Under the pieces are notes generated by a model. That model ran no database searches. It was not told the DNA's origin and saw only the letters and a list, made by a program, of their open reading frames with translations. The position numbers and the translations under genes are program-made. Positions 1 to 8,760 of a DNA stretch of 64,000 nucleotides are shown one piece after another (positions within the stretch are counted from its first letter, which is position 1; every line of letters starts with the position of its first letter). The stretch comes from an uncultured delta proteobacterium (lineage in GTDB: Bacteria > Desulfobacterota > Desulfobulbia > Desulfobulbales > Desulfurivibrionaceae), in assembly GCA_903869265.1 (NCBI GenBank), contig CAIPYE010000017.1:124001-188000 (forward strand), in the 5' to 3' direction.

Positions 1-110
1 GTTTTCTCATCTTCGTCGCCCGTCCCAGCAGCCGCAAACCGGTTGCCCGCTCAGAGAATTTCCCCTCGGTTGTCACCTTCAAGGAGCTGATCCCCGAGAC
101 AGTCGGCTGA
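1..110 (+). CDS. C-terminal end of an unrecognised protein (5' partial)
   Basis: Reading from base 3 there is an uninterrupted frame of 35 codons ending in TGA at 108-110. Its tail reads VVTFKELIPETVG. Codon use is GC-rich at third positions like the neighbouring genes, so it is probably the end of a real gene that begins outside the window. Nothing in the tail identifies a family. It lies 43 bases upstream of the HEAT-repeat gene on the same strand, so the two may be cotranscribed. Confidence 0.4.
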   Translation, partial: FLIFVARPSSRKPVARSENFPSVVTFKELIPETVG

Positions 111-153
111 CGTTTCGCGTTAGCCGCGAACCCGCGACGCCAAAGGAACACCC

Positions 154-543
154 ATGCACGAAAACGAGCAGGCGGAATTGATTACGGTTATCGGTGATTT
201 TCTGGAGATGGGCCATGTGGAGAACATCATGGCCATGTTCAAGCAGGATGCCTCGCTCTATGCCCTGAGCGGCGAGCTGTTGCGCGATGAGCGCTTCAGG
301 GTGCGCATGGGCATGGCGGTGCTGTTTGAAGAGCTGAAGGGTATCCGACCGCAAGAAGTGATCCTTGCCATCCCTGCCCTGCTTCCGGTGCTTGTTGAGA
401 CAACCCCGTGGATGCGTGGCGAGGCCGTGAATCTGCTGGCTATCATCGGCACCCCCGAGGCGGTGGGCCACATCAGGCTTCTGGCCGATGACCCGGATCC
501 GCAGATCCGGGAGATGGTGCAGGATATTTTAGCTTTAAGCTGA
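154..543 (+). CDS. Small HEAT-repeat protein
   Basis: A 129-residue, all-helical, acidic protein with no signal peptide or membrane segment. Residues 85-106 (around PWMRGEAVNLLAIIG) and 113-126 (DPDPQIREMVQDIL) have the spacing of HEAT / PBS-lyase type repeats, in which a Pro opens a helix and a following Arg and small hydrophobics pack the second helix. Such proteins are usually scaffolds for protein-protein contacts; the partner here is unknown. An AAGGA element lies just before the ATG. The gene converges on aspS, and the 28-base gap between them holds a palindromic repeat. The family assignment is reasonably secure, the function is not. Confidence 0.75.
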   Translation: MHENEQAELITVIGDFLEMGHVENIMAMFKQDASLYALSGELLRDERFRVRMGMAVLFEELKGIRPQEVILAIPALLPVLVETTPWMRGEAVNLLAIIGTPEAVGHIRLLADDPDPQIREMVQDILALS

Positions 544-568
544 TAGCTGCCAGCTTAAAGCTATCAGC
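531..568. repeat. Palindromic intergenic repeat, copy 1 (AGCTTTAAGCTG type)
   Basis: AGCTTTAAGCTG at 531-542 is the exact reverse complement of CAGCTTAAAGCT at 551-562, with an 8-base loop. A shifted alternative pairing, CTGATAGCT with AGCTATCAG, is also perfect. The element overlaps the last codons and stop of the HEAT gene and fills the gap to the convergent aspS, so it may serve both as a transcript end. Related copies lie at 6418-6467 and 9618-9656. Confidence 0.6.
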
Positions 569-571
569 AGC

Positions 572-2356
<1,785 letters not shown>

Positions 2357-2442
2357 AGGACTGCTCCTTTTTGGTAGTGAAAAATGAAGAGTGAAAAAAG
2401 TAGTTTTTTGTTTTGTGGGTTGCATCAAGACGACTTGGTGCA

Positions 2443-2525
2443 ACCCTTCGACAGGCTCAGGGTGAGCGGAAGTTCTGCTGTAATCATTAAGTTCTTTCCG
2501 TTCGTGGTGAGCCTGTCGAACCACT
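2443..2525. repeat. Inverted pair of TTCGACAGGCTCA-type intergenic repeats, copy 1
   Basis: CCCTTCGACAGGCTCAGGG begins at about 2444, and GGTGAGCCTGTCGAACCAC occurs in the opposite orientation at about 2506-2524, separated by roughly 45 bases. The arms form one large imperfect inverted repeat between hisS and aspS. Because it contains no stop codon in the aspS frame it falsely extends that reading frame. A second inverted pair of the same family lies at 11531-11613. Short palindromes with this core are widespread in intergenic DNA of many bacteria, often as inverted pairs. Confidence 0.8.
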
Positions 2526-2550
2526 AATAAAATTGTTGCAAGAGCCGCAG

Positions 2551-3837
2551 CTATTTTTCTCTTGTTGCGACCGCCGCAATCAGCGTCGCACACAAGGCCT
2601 CTTGCGTGCCCGCTAGCGGCAATTGCTGCTGTTCCTTGCTGCTCATGTCCCGCAGCACTGCTTCGCCCTTGGCAAGCTCTTCCTCGCCCAAAATGAGGAC
2701 AAAGCGGGCCTTGGCTCGGTCCGCCTGCTTCATCTGGCTTTTCAGGCTCTTGCCCTCAAGATCCATGGCCACCTGCACCCCTTTGCGTCTTAGGAGGTGC
2801 ACCAAGGGAAAGGCCCGGACTGCGGCCTCCTCGCCCAGGGCGGCGACAAAAAGGTCTGTGGTGGTCTCAGGGCAACCGTCTGCGTTTTGCTGGTTCAACA
2901 GGAGGACCAGCCGCTCCATGCCCATGGCAAAGCCGATGCCGGGCATGTTCTTGGCCCCGCCCAGTTGTTCCACCAGGCCGTCGTAGCGGCCTCCCGCCCC
3001 CACCGCGCTCTGGGCGCCCAGGGCGTCGGTGATCAACTCAAAGGTGGTGCGGGTGTAGTAATCCAGGCCGCGGACCATGAACGGGTTCACCGCGTAGGGA
3101 ACCGTCAGGAGATCAAGGCTTGCTTTCGTTTGCGTGAAATGCTCACCGCAGCCTGGGCAGAGATGGTCGATAATGGCAGGCGCGTCCACATACTGCTCCT
3201 GGCAATGGCTGCTCTTGCAGTCCAGCACCCTCAGCGGGTTCGTCTGGCTGCGCCGCTGGCAATCTTCGCAGATGTGCTCCTTGCGCGCAGCCAGGAAAGC
3301 CACCAGGGCCTCTTTATAGGCGGGGCGGCAGGCCGGGCAGCCCAGGGAGTTGATCTGCAGGCTTGTGGTCAGGCCAAGTTCTTCAAGAATCAGCCAGCCC
3401 ATGGCGATCAGTTCGGCATCCAACCGGGGATGATCCAACCCCAGCACCTCGACGCTCATCTGGTGGAACTGGCGCAACCGCCCTTTCTGGGGGCGTTCGT
3501 GCCGGAACATGGGGCCGATGGTATAGAGCCGCTGCACCGGAAGTTTGGCCTGGAGGCCATGCTCGATAAAGGCGCGCAGCACCGAGGCGGTGCCCTCCGG
3601 CCGCATGGTGATGGAGTCGCCGTTGCGGTCAGCAAAGGAGTACATCTCTTTTTCGACGATATCGGTTGCTTCGCCGATGGAACGGGCGAACAGCTCGGTC
3701 TTTTCCAGGATCGGCACCCGGATCTCGGTGAAGCCGAAGCGGTGGAAGATATCCCTGGCCGTAGCCTCGATATGCTGCCAGATCCCAACCTCATCGGGGA
3801 GAATATCCTTAAAGCCTTTCAGGGCCTGAATGCTCAT
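2551..3837 (-). CDS. hisS: Histidyl-tRNA synthetase
   Basis: Class II enzyme that charges tRNA-His, 428 residues, normal length. Visible motifs are motif 2 ([13 protein letters not shown] at 78-90, with [16 protein letters not shown]), the HisA loop RGLDYYTRT at 256-264 and GAGGRYDGL at 280-288. The insertion domain has four cysteine pairs at 167/170, 190/193, 207/212 and 227/230, suggesting bound metal; this pattern occurs in a subset of bacterial HisRS. The frame extends to 3951, but the ATG at 3837 is preceded by GGTGAGG and starts the conserved N-terminus ([16 protein letters not shown]). It is upstream of aspS, with a repeat-filled 194-base gap. Confidence 0.95.
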   Translation of the reverse strand: MSIQALKGFKDILPDEVGIWQHIEATARDIFHRFGFTEIRVPILEKTELFARSIGEATDIVEKEMYSFADRNGDSITMRPEGTASVLRAFIEHGLQAKLPVQRLYTIGPMFRHERPQKGRLRQFHQMSVEVLGLDHPRLDAELIAMGWLILEELGLTTSLQINSLGCPACRPAYKEALVAFLAARKEHICEDCQRRSQTNPLRVLDCKSSHCQEQYVDAPAIIDHLCPGCGEHFTQTKASLDLLTVPYAVNPFMVRGLDYYTRTTFELITDALGAQSAVGAGGRYDGLVEQLGGAKNMPGIGFAMGMERLVLLLNQQNADGCPETTTDLFVAALGEEAAVRAFPLVHLLRRKGVQVAMDLEGKSLKSQMKQADRAKARFVLILGEEELAKGEAVLRDMSSKEQQQLPLAGTQEALCATLIAAVATREK

Positions 3838-3929
3838 CGTTTGCCTCACCTGCACCGAAGATAAAAACACCCGCGCGGTTCCGCCGGGGAAAATGCGCCA
3901 ATCAGAGAAAAATGGCCAAAAAACAGGTA

Positions 3930-3958
3930 TTCTTATCCCACCTCTTCTCAAAAGTCAA
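3930..3958 (-). promoter_or_regulatory. Candidate sigma-70 promoter for hisS-aspS
   Basis: On the minus strand TTGACT (3953-3958) and TAAGAA (3930-3935) are 17 bases apart, about 95 bases upstream of the hisS ATG. The -35 matches 5 of 6 consensus bases. It lies in the gap between hisS and the Phd/PIN module, where no gene is seen. Prediction from sequence only. Confidence 0.45.
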
Positions 3959-4032
3959 GAGAGGCAGGAGAAAGGGAGTTGGCATCAAGAGGAAAAGAGT
4001 TTCAAAAGCTGGATAAAATCATGGGGAGGAAA

Positions 4033-4419
4033 TCACCAGAGGATGCTCACTCCATATTGGGGGATGGTCTGGTCCTTGGTGAGTATTGTGAGGTTGTTTT
4101 TCATCGCCTCGGCAATAAGCAGGCGATCAAAGGGGTCGCGGTGGATGAGCGGCAGGGTCGCGGCGGCAATGGCCGCAGTAAAGCCAATGGGAAGAGGGGT
4201 GATTCTCAATGCCTGCATTGCGGAAGGGACAAAGGCGCTTGGTGGTTCCGGGAGTTCGATCCGCCCCAGTTTCCAAAGCAGGGCGATTTCCCATCCACTG
4301 GCAGTGCTCAACAGCAGTTCGCATGATCCTTGTTCGACAGTTTTCCGCACGACAGGGGAGAGTTTCTCCGGTTCCGCAGCGAGCCAGAGGAAAACATGGG
4401 TATCCAGGAGGTAGGTCAT
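4033..4419 (-). CDS. VapC-like PIN-domain toxin (type II TA ribonuclease)
   Basis: A 128-residue PIN-domain protein, expected to be a metal-dependent RNase that cuts RNA when freed from its antitoxin. The first acidic residue is in LLDTHVFLWL near the N-terminus. The conserved Glu is in the SGWEIALL segment and the C-terminal acidic cluster is in HRDPFDRLLIAEA. Start chosen at 4419 because the ATG overlaps the antitoxin stop as ATGA; an upstream in-frame extension would run into the antitoxin gene. The PIN fold is clear; the RNA target is unknown. Confidence 0.85.
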   Translation of the reverse strand: MTYLLDTHVFLWLAAEPEKLSPVVRKTVEQGSCELLLSTASGWEIALLWKLGRIELPEPPSAFVPSAMQALRITPLPIGFTAAIAAATLPLIHRDPFDRLLIAEAMKNNLTILTKDQTIPQYGVSILW

Positions 4420-4664
4420 CCTTCCCTGCCCTGCTCTGGCCAAAAATCGTTTACGATCTCGACCGGTAATGGTGCCAGCAGGTCTCCATGGAGCTTCACC
4501 TTGCCGAGGTAAAGTCCCAGGGGCCGTGGGCCGCTTTTTTCAATGAAGGGTACAAGCCGGGCCACCGGCTTGCCGGCTTTGGTGATGATCACGTCTTCGC
4601 CGGTCTGGACTGCGGGGATCAGTTTTGAAAGATTGGTTTTTGCTTCATGAATGCCGACGCGCAT
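4416..4664 (-). CDS. Phd/YefM-family antitoxin paired with PIN toxin
   Basis: An 82-residue protein. The N-terminal part (HEAKTNLSKLIPAVQTGEDV, then IITKAGKPVARLVP) is the typical Phd/YefM DNA-binding fold, and the C-terminal part would bind and block the PIN toxin. Its TGA overlaps the toxin ATG, so translation is coupled. Antitoxins of this family usually repress their own operon; a perfect 8+8 base inverted repeat lies 23 bases upstream of the ATG and is the obvious operator. Confidence 0.88.
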   Translation of the reverse strand: MRVGIHEAKTNLSKLIPAVQTGEDVIITKAGKPVARLVPFIEKSGPRPLGLYLGKVKLHGDLLAPLPVEIVNDFWPEQGREG

Positions 4665-4686
4665 GGATTTTCTCCTTGTTGCCGTG

Positions 4687-4708
4687 GTTAGTTTACTTAC
4701 AAACTAAC
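4687..4708. promoter_or_regulatory. Palindromic operator upstream of Phd/PIN module
   Basis: GTTAGTTT and AAACTAAC form a perfect 8-base inverted repeat separated by 6 bases, immediately upstream of the antitoxin start. Autoregulated TA operons carry such a dyad over or beside the promoter. No strong -35/-10 pair could be fixed here. Confidence 0.55.
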
Positions 4709-4771
4709 ATAAGCCAAATTCAGAAATTTGTCAATCCAGCAGGGGTGGTGCGTAGCGGAAAGGGAGGGGTT

Positions 4772-4972
4772 TCAGGCAGCGAAGCGGAGGACTTCAACCT
4801 CGGCCAGGCGCAGCACATGGCTGGCAATGGCTTCAGATAGATAGTATTCGCCGCAAGTGGAACAAATATCGGCGGGAACCGTCTTGATGATTACGGCGGT
4901 GTCGCCACGATGAAGGACAACCGTGGTCAGGCCGCGGGCGGTGTCGCCGGTTTTGCAGACTGTGCAGTGCAT
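4772..4972 (-). CDS. YgiT-type zinc-finger antitoxin-like protein
   Basis: A 66-residue protein with two CxxC knuckles, CTVC at residues 3-6 and CSTC near residue 37, plus the segment ICSTCGEYYLSEAIASHVL. This is the N-terminal zinc-finger half of MqsA, found alone in YgiT-type proteins next to small toxins. It starts 1 base after the stop of the 78-residue gene upstream, so three small genes (5470 to 4772) form one operon. No DUF4258 or MqsR toxin is adjacent, so its partner is uncertain. Confidence 0.75.
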   Translation of the reverse strand: MHCTVCKTGDTARGLTTVVLHRGDTAVIIKTVPADICSTCGEYYLSEAIASHVLRLAEVEVLRFAA

Positions 4973-4973
4973 G

Positions 4974-5210
4974 TCAGGCGTGTTTCACCTTGTTTTTTGC
5001 CAACCGGATGAGGGAGCGAAGGGCATCATTGACCGCCTTTGTATCAGGGAAGATGGCGGAAACGTCATCATCAAGCTTGACGATATTCGCCCCCTGCCTG
5101 TAGCGGTCGGCGTATTTGCCACGGACCCCTCCAGGCATTGAAGCAAAATCATATTCCGGTCTCAAGTCATCGGATGCCTTAACAGTTTTCTTCATACTGA
5201 AGCACGGCAT
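4974..5210 (-). CDS. Small conserved TA-associated protein, function unknown
   Basis: A 78-residue protein (73 if started at the second Met, 5195). It contains DDLRPEYDF, GGVRGKYADRY and FPDTKAVNDALRSLI. I recognise this pattern as a common small protein encoded beside toxin genes, probably an antitoxin, but cannot name the family. It begins 2 bases after the DUF2442 stop and ends 1 base before the YgiT gene. No clear ribosome-binding site precedes either Met, consistent with translational coupling. Confidence 0.65.
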   Translation of the reverse strand: MPCFSMKKTVKASDDLRPEYDFASMPGGVRGKYADRYRQGANIVKLDDDVSAIFPDTKAVNDALRSLIRLAKNKVKHA

Positions 5211-5212
5211 CT

Positions 5213-5470
5213 TTATGCGCTGGGGTTGGTATCGTTGAGCGGGACTGAATCATCGTAGAGTGTTTCTGGGGCAATATCAATTTCCCCTGGCCAAACTACC
5301 GTGCCGTAATCAACGCGCGCGCGTTCAAACAATGCCGGCGTCGCAACACGATTCCAAGGCTTCATGGACAGCAGTGGCCGCATATCAAAACGACGACGCT
5401 CTCCATTTTGGAATTCAAGATCGAGTTGAAATTCTGGTTGAGGACGAACGGTTATGATGTCAAGCAACAT
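5213..5470 (-). CDS. DUF2442 domain protein
   Basis: An 85-residue protein with the DUF2442 pattern. It starts MLLDIITVRP, continues LDLEFQNGERRRFDMRPLL and ends near YGTVVWPGEIDIAPETLYDDS. DUF2442 proteins are DNA-binding-like and are often encoded next to DUF4160 toxins; no DUF4160 gene is present here. GAGG lies 8 bases upstream of the ATG. It heads the three-gene operon and lies just downstream of a broken ygiT copy. Confidence 0.8.
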   Translation of the reverse strand: MLLDIITVRPQPEFQLDLEFQNGERRRFDMRPLLSMKPWNRVATPALFERARVDYGTVVWPGEIDIAPETLYDDSVPLNDTNPSA

Positions 5471-5479
5471 GGGACAACC

Positions 5480-5554
5480 TCACTGAAGGGGAGCAATACG
5501 AAACGGGTCTTCGCCGCTGGCGGTGTCGCCGGTTTTGCAGACTATGCAGGGCAT
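5480..5554 (-). pseudogene. Truncated second copy of the ygiT 5' end
   Basis: A good ribosome-binding site (GAGGAG) and ATG at 5554 begin a 24-codon frame, MPCIVCKTGDTASG and so on, that stops at 5480. The first 40 bases are nearly identical to the start of the intact YgiT gene ending at 4972. The second zinc knuckle is missing. It looks like the remnant of a duplication or recombination at the head of the DUF2442 operon; a translated leader peptide is an alternative. Confidence 0.55.
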
Positions 5555-5659
5555 GGCTATCTCCTCGTTTGGTAGTCGGGTTGCCAAACCGTATCATCTG
5601 GATTGGACAGAGGAGGCATAGTGCCGGTTAGTGGTTCCCTTGCCGAAAAATGGAGGAAT

Positions 5660-6114
5660 TTAGCCTTGATGCGCCTTCAGCAGATCATCCAAAATCAGCA
5701 CTTTGATTTCTTTCACCTTTTTGAGTGTGATATCGTTGGTCAGGAAATAATCGGTGTTTGCCGCCAATGCCGTTGCAAGTTGAAGTGCATCCGGCGTTCG
5801 TAAACTGTGTTTGGCCCGCAAGTGTGCCGCTCTTTCCGATATCTGGTGGGTGATTTCAAGGGTGGTCAATCCTGCGGAGTCAAGCAGGATGGCTTTGTAT
5901 TGCTCGGCAACCTTTCGTTTGCCTTCTCTGAGGGGCAGGACAAGCACTTCAAGCAAGGTGATGGTGGAGGTGACGCCCTTGGCTTGGCTGCTGTCGATAG
6001 GGAGATGACCGGCTTAACGATCTGGTGATAGCGGCTGTTCTTCTCAATAAAGTAGATGAATGGGGCTGTGTCGATAAATACGGTCTTGCCTTTGAGCAGC
6101 CGTGTCAGTTCCAT
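5660..6114 (-). pseudogene. Frameshifted PIN-domain toxin
   Basis: Two overlapping frames together encode one PIN protein. The first begins at the ATG at 6114 with MELTRLLKGKTVFIDTAPF, supplying the first catalytic Asp. Near 5995-6003 the homology shifts into another frame, which continues TLLEVLVLPLREGKRK (Glu) and ends with TPDALQLATALAANTDYFL (C-terminal Asp residues). All catalytic acids are therefore present but split by a one-base frame change. This is either a real inactivating mutation or a base error in the assembly. Confidence 0.75.
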
Positions 6115-6338
6115 GCGTTACGCTCCGTCTGGATGTATTCCTCGACGTTTCCGCTCCAGGGCCCAGCCCCAAGCCCTTCCAGTTCAAGCAGGCTATGTTT
6201 TTGGATGCTGCTGGCGGACACAGTCTTTGTAAGAACAGAAGAAAGAACCTGAAGGAGGCCCAACTGCTCTTCTTGGGCAAGGAAGGGAACAGAGGCAACA
6301 ACTTCGTTATAGGTAAGATGTGATTTTTGTGCTGCCAT
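6105..6338 (-). CDS. Putative antitoxin partner of the frameshifted PIN gene
   Basis: A 77-residue protein beginning MAAQKSHLTYNEVVASVPFL. The start at 6338 is preceded by GAGGTG at suitable spacing; an upstream in-frame ATG at 6350 has no such site. Its stop overlaps the PIN ATG by 10 bases, the usual antitoxin-before-toxin arrangement. I do not recognise the fold. The C-terminus (NVEEYIQTERNAWN) is acidic and aromatic as in toxin-binding tails. The role is inferred from position. Confidence 0.6.
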   Translation of the reverse strand: MAAQKSHLTYNEVVASVPFLAQEEQLGLLQVLSSVLTKTVSASSIQKHSLLELEGLGAGPWSGNVEEYIQTERNAWN

Positions 6339-6417
6339 GGGGCACCTCAATACGATGAGTTAATATACATGAGCATGTCTTTTTTTACACCTTTTCAGGC
6401 GAAGTTGGAAGATAAAA

Positions 6418-6467
6418 GGCTGGTGGCTGGGAGCTGCCAGCTAAAAGCTGTCCGCTATCAGCCAGCC
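6418..6467. repeat. Palindromic intergenic repeat, copy 2
   Basis: GGCTGG and CCAGCC bracket a core containing AGCTGCCAGCTAAAAGCT. That core matches the core of copy 1 at 531-568 with one base changed, and GCTATCAGC follows in both. The element lies between the small antitoxin gene and the porin terminator. Confidence 0.5.
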
Positions 6468-6484
6468 ATCAGTGAAACAACAAC

Positions 6485-6518
6485 GAAAAAAGCCCTGCCG
6501 GAATTTCCGGCAGGGCTT
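6485..6518 (-). terminator. Rho-independent terminator of the porin gene
   Basis: On the minus strand AAGCCCTGCCGG pairs perfectly with CCGGCAGGGCTT across a short AAATT-type loop and is followed by a run of T. It lies 50 bases downstream of the porin stop codon. Confidence 0.85.
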
Positions 6519-6567
6519 GATGTGATCAGCTTCCAACTAAGGCGTTATGCGCAAGGCATACGAGGCA

Positions 6568-7902
6568 TTAGAAGGACATGGTCAGCGAGTGGGTCAGGAT
6601 GTAGATGTTCTGGGTATCATCCGTTGTGCCAGGAGCCGTCTTGAAGTAATCGCCGGTAGCGAGATAGCCGAAATGGGCCTCGTAGGTCAGGTTGTCGAGC
6701 AGTTTGTAAGCTGCGCCGATGTTGTACTCCCAGCCGTATGAGTCATCTTGACCAGTATATACACGGGCCTCGTCAGCCTTGGCCCAGCCAATGGCGCCGT
6801 GCAGAGTCAAGTCTTTGGAAACTGCGTAGTCGGCAGCGGCAACAATGGCATGCACGCCGGAGTTAACCATGTTCGTGTTGACAGCATAGATATCTGGATT
6901 CAGCATGCCGGTGTGACGACCGGTGAGGATGTACAGAGGTTCGAACTGATCACCTGTTCCCTTCACGCTAGAACCGGAGTTAAGGGCAGCCGTCATGTCG
7001 GTTGATGAATCCTGGCCTTCTGCGTAAAAGTACATGAGGTTGGCGGTCAGAGCGTCAAATTTGCCACCCACCTGCAACATGCCTGCCCAAGAATCATAAT
7101 CCACGCTCGTGGAAGGATCTGTTTCCGCGCTACCAAAGTAACGGTTTACCTCGGCATTAACAAAATAGTTGTCCATCTTGTATTTTGCGTAGGCGGTCAA
7201 CTGCTGCTGCCGATCATTTACGGCGACAGCGGACATGTTGTTCGTATACTGGTAATGTAAGCCGGAATCAAGATTTGTGTCGTTGTAGTACACGCGTGCT
7301 ACATAGGCGGTTTTGTCTTGATCGGAAGCGGTGGTGGCAGTGCCGACGCCATTAGCATTTTTATTGTTGTCAGTGCTCTTCTGGATGTAGAAGAGGGTGC
7401 TCACCGGTCCGCTTGCCAAGAAGGAGGGATAGAGCATGACCCGGTCGCCACGAAGATCGGAATCCATGAAGGAGGTGCCGTAGGTGCCAGCCGGGGTACG
7501 ACCAAAGCGCCATTTGCCGATTGGGGAGGCATAGTCCATGTACAACTGGTGGACGTAGACATCACCGGCGGTGCCGCCTACCTGTGATCCTGCAGAGTTT
7601 ACGTCACCATTGGCTTGGTTGCCCCAGAAGGAGTCATCGGCCAAGCGGATAACAGAGGTCATGGAAACCTTGTCGTTCACCACCATGGTGGGCTTGATCT
7701 CGAAGGTGTGCAGAAAGTAGGCATCTGAGTGATTGGGCAGGGCGGCGGTTTCGTTGGTGTCAACACCCAGGCCGGTGCTGTCGGACAGAGCCGCGCCCTC
7801 AACCAGGTACTTGCCGCTCATCTTGAACTCAACGGCGGAGGCAGTGGAGGCCAGTCCCGCGATCAGGCCCAGTGCTGCTACTGTGGATAATACTTTTTTC
7901 AT
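6568..7902 (-). CDS. Outer-membrane porin-like beta-barrel protein
   Basis: 444 residues. A classic signal peptide (MKKVLSTVAALGLIAGLASTASA, cut after Ala23) is followed by VEFKMSGKY, the usual first strand of deltaproteobacterial porins. Alternating hydrophobic and aromatic strands fill the rest, and the final residue is Phe (SLTMSF), the C-terminal signal for barrel insertion by BAM. It should form a general or selective diffusion pore; the substrate cannot be read. AAGGAGAT precedes the ATG. It has its own promoter and strong terminator, so it is monocistronic. It stands alone among TA modules, which is unusual company for a major envelope protein. Confidence 0.88.
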   Translation of the reverse strand: MKKVLSTVAALGLIAGLASTASAVEFKMSGKYLVEGAALSDSTGLGVDTNETAALPNHSDAYFLHTFEIKPTMVVNDKVSMTSVIRLADDSFWGNQANGDVNSAGSQVGGTAGDVYVHQLYMDYASPIGKWRFGRTPAGTYGTSFMDSDLRGDRVMLYPSFLASGPVSTLFYIQKSTDNNKNANGVGTATTASDQDKTAYVARVYYNDTNLDSGLHYQYTNNMSAVAVNDRQQQLTAYAKYKMDNYFVNAEVNRYFGSAETDPSTSVDYDSWAGMLQVGGKFDALTANLMYFYAEGQDSSTDMTAALNSGSSVKGTGDQFEPLYILTGRHTGMLNPDIYAVNTNMVNSGVHAIVAAADYAVSKDLTLHGAIGWAKADEARVYTGQDDSYGWEYNIGAAYKLLDNLTYEAHFGYLATGDYFKTAPGTTDDTQNIYILTHSLTMSF

Positions 7903-7950
7903 TTCTTATCTCCTTTGATAAGTCTTAATAAAAAAAACAACCTACCCTTC

Positions 7951-7979
7951 TTAAAGCAAATTTAGAACGGGACTGTCAA
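7951..7979 (-). promoter_or_regulatory. Candidate sigma-70 promoter of the porin gene
   Basis: TTGACA (7974-7979, minus strand) is separated by 17 bases from CTTTAA (7951-7956). The predicted start lies about 40 bases upstream of the porin ATG, in an AT-rich stretch with several A/T runs that would suit high expression. Confidence 0.5.
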
Positions 7980-8092
7980 GTTTTTTTTACCGTGGTGTAA
8001 TTTTCTTTACCGGAAGAGGAATGAACGGGTAGCCGGTAGTTATTAGCCATTAGGGTCTGTTCCATTGCGCGGATGCTCCATACTTTCTTGGA

Positions 8093-8127
8093 TTGACAGT
8101 CGTTGTGCGAGAGCATACAATGTGTGC
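8093..8127 (+). promoter_or_regulatory. Near-consensus promoter with overlapping dyad, ParDE module
   Basis: TTGACA at 8093-8098 and TACAAT at 8116-8121 are exactly 17 bases apart. The -10 lies inside the imperfect palindrome GCATACAATGTGTGC (8113-8127, one mismatch), which would let the RHH antitoxin block RNA polymerase. The antitoxin ATG follows at 8152. Confidence 0.7.
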
Positions 8128-8151
8128 AAACATATTACATGGAGGTTTATC

Positions 8152-8403
8152 ATGCTTAAAACTGCAAATGTGACAGTTCGCGTCAAGCCGGCCACTAAAA
8201 AACGTCTTGAGTCCTTGGCCAGCGCCACCAAACGTTCAAAATCCTACGTCATCGAAGAAGCATTGGAGCTGTATCTTGATGTGAATGAATGGCAGATCGC
8301 TGGTATTGCTCAAGCCTTAGCCGAAGCCGAGAAACCTGACGCGGTTTTTGTCGACCACGACGAGGTTCTTGCCAAATGGGAGACAAAAAAAGATGCGCAT
8401 TAA
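8152..8403 (+). CDS. ParD/CopG-type ribbon-helix-helix antitoxin
   Basis: An 83-residue protein. VTVRVKPATKKRLESLA is the DNA-contacting beta strand and first helix of the ribbon-helix-helix fold. SKSYVIEEALELYLDVNEW completes it, and the remainder is an acidic toxin-binding tail. GGAGGT lies 5 bases before the ATG. A start further upstream at 8065 is ruled out because the promoter lies inside it. The stop overlaps the ParE start by 11 bases. It should repress the promoter at 8093-8127 and neutralise the downstream toxin. Confidence 0.85.
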   Translation: MLKTANVTVRVKPATKKRLESLASATKRSKSYVIEEALELYLDVNEWQIAGIAQALAEAEKPDAVFVDHDEVLAKWETKKDAH

Positions 8404-8677
8404 ATGGCTTCGGGTGGCGCTTCTCGATCTTGACGAGATTGAAGCCTATATCGCCGAGGACAACTCTGCCGTGGCGGTGGATGTTGTCGTGAAAATCATC
8501 AAAGCGGTCTCGCTTTTGGGAGAGCAGCAGGGAATTGGCCGAGCCGGTCGTGTTCCCGGCACCAAAGAGTTGATCGTTCCCGGTTTGCCGTACATTGTTC
8601 CCTATCGTGTCAAAGATGAAGTGGTTCAGGTCTTGCGTGTCTACCATACATCGCGGAAATGGCCGAAGCGCCTATAG
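8393..8677 (+). CDS. ParE/RelE-superfamily toxin
   Basis: A 94-residue protein with the ParE pattern: LRVALLDLDEIEAYIAEDN at the N-terminus, RVPGTKELIVPGLPYIVPYRV in the middle and VLRVYHTSRKWP at the C-terminus. ParE-family toxins inhibit gyrase, while RelE relatives cleave mRNA; the LDEIEAYIAEDN helix and the HTSRKWP end fit the ParE side. The start at 8393 is used because the frame further upstream overlaps the antitoxin too deeply. The pair looks intact. Confidence 0.85.
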   Translation: MRIKWLRVALLDLDEIEAYIAEDNSAVAVDVVVKIIKAVSLLGEQQGIGRAGRVPGTKELIVPGLPYIVPYRVKDEVVQVLRVYHTSRKWPKRL

Positions 8678-8760
8678 TGCGATGGAAGGTGCGGTGGCGA
8701 ACCTGGGTTGAAATTCACTGTGAAGATTTGATGGCAGAATGGGAGCTGGCAACGACAGAC

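Noticed and set aside
2357-2593. N-terminal extension of AspRS by 79 residues
   Set aside because: It translates the inverted intergenic repeat and has no ribosome-binding site; the ATG at 2356 has AGGAG at the right distance and gives normal length.
8024-8056. TAGCCGGTAG / TTAGCCATTAG stretch before ParDE as a fourth palindrome copy
   Set aside because: It shares short words with the family but lacks the AGCTG core and a clear inverted repeat.
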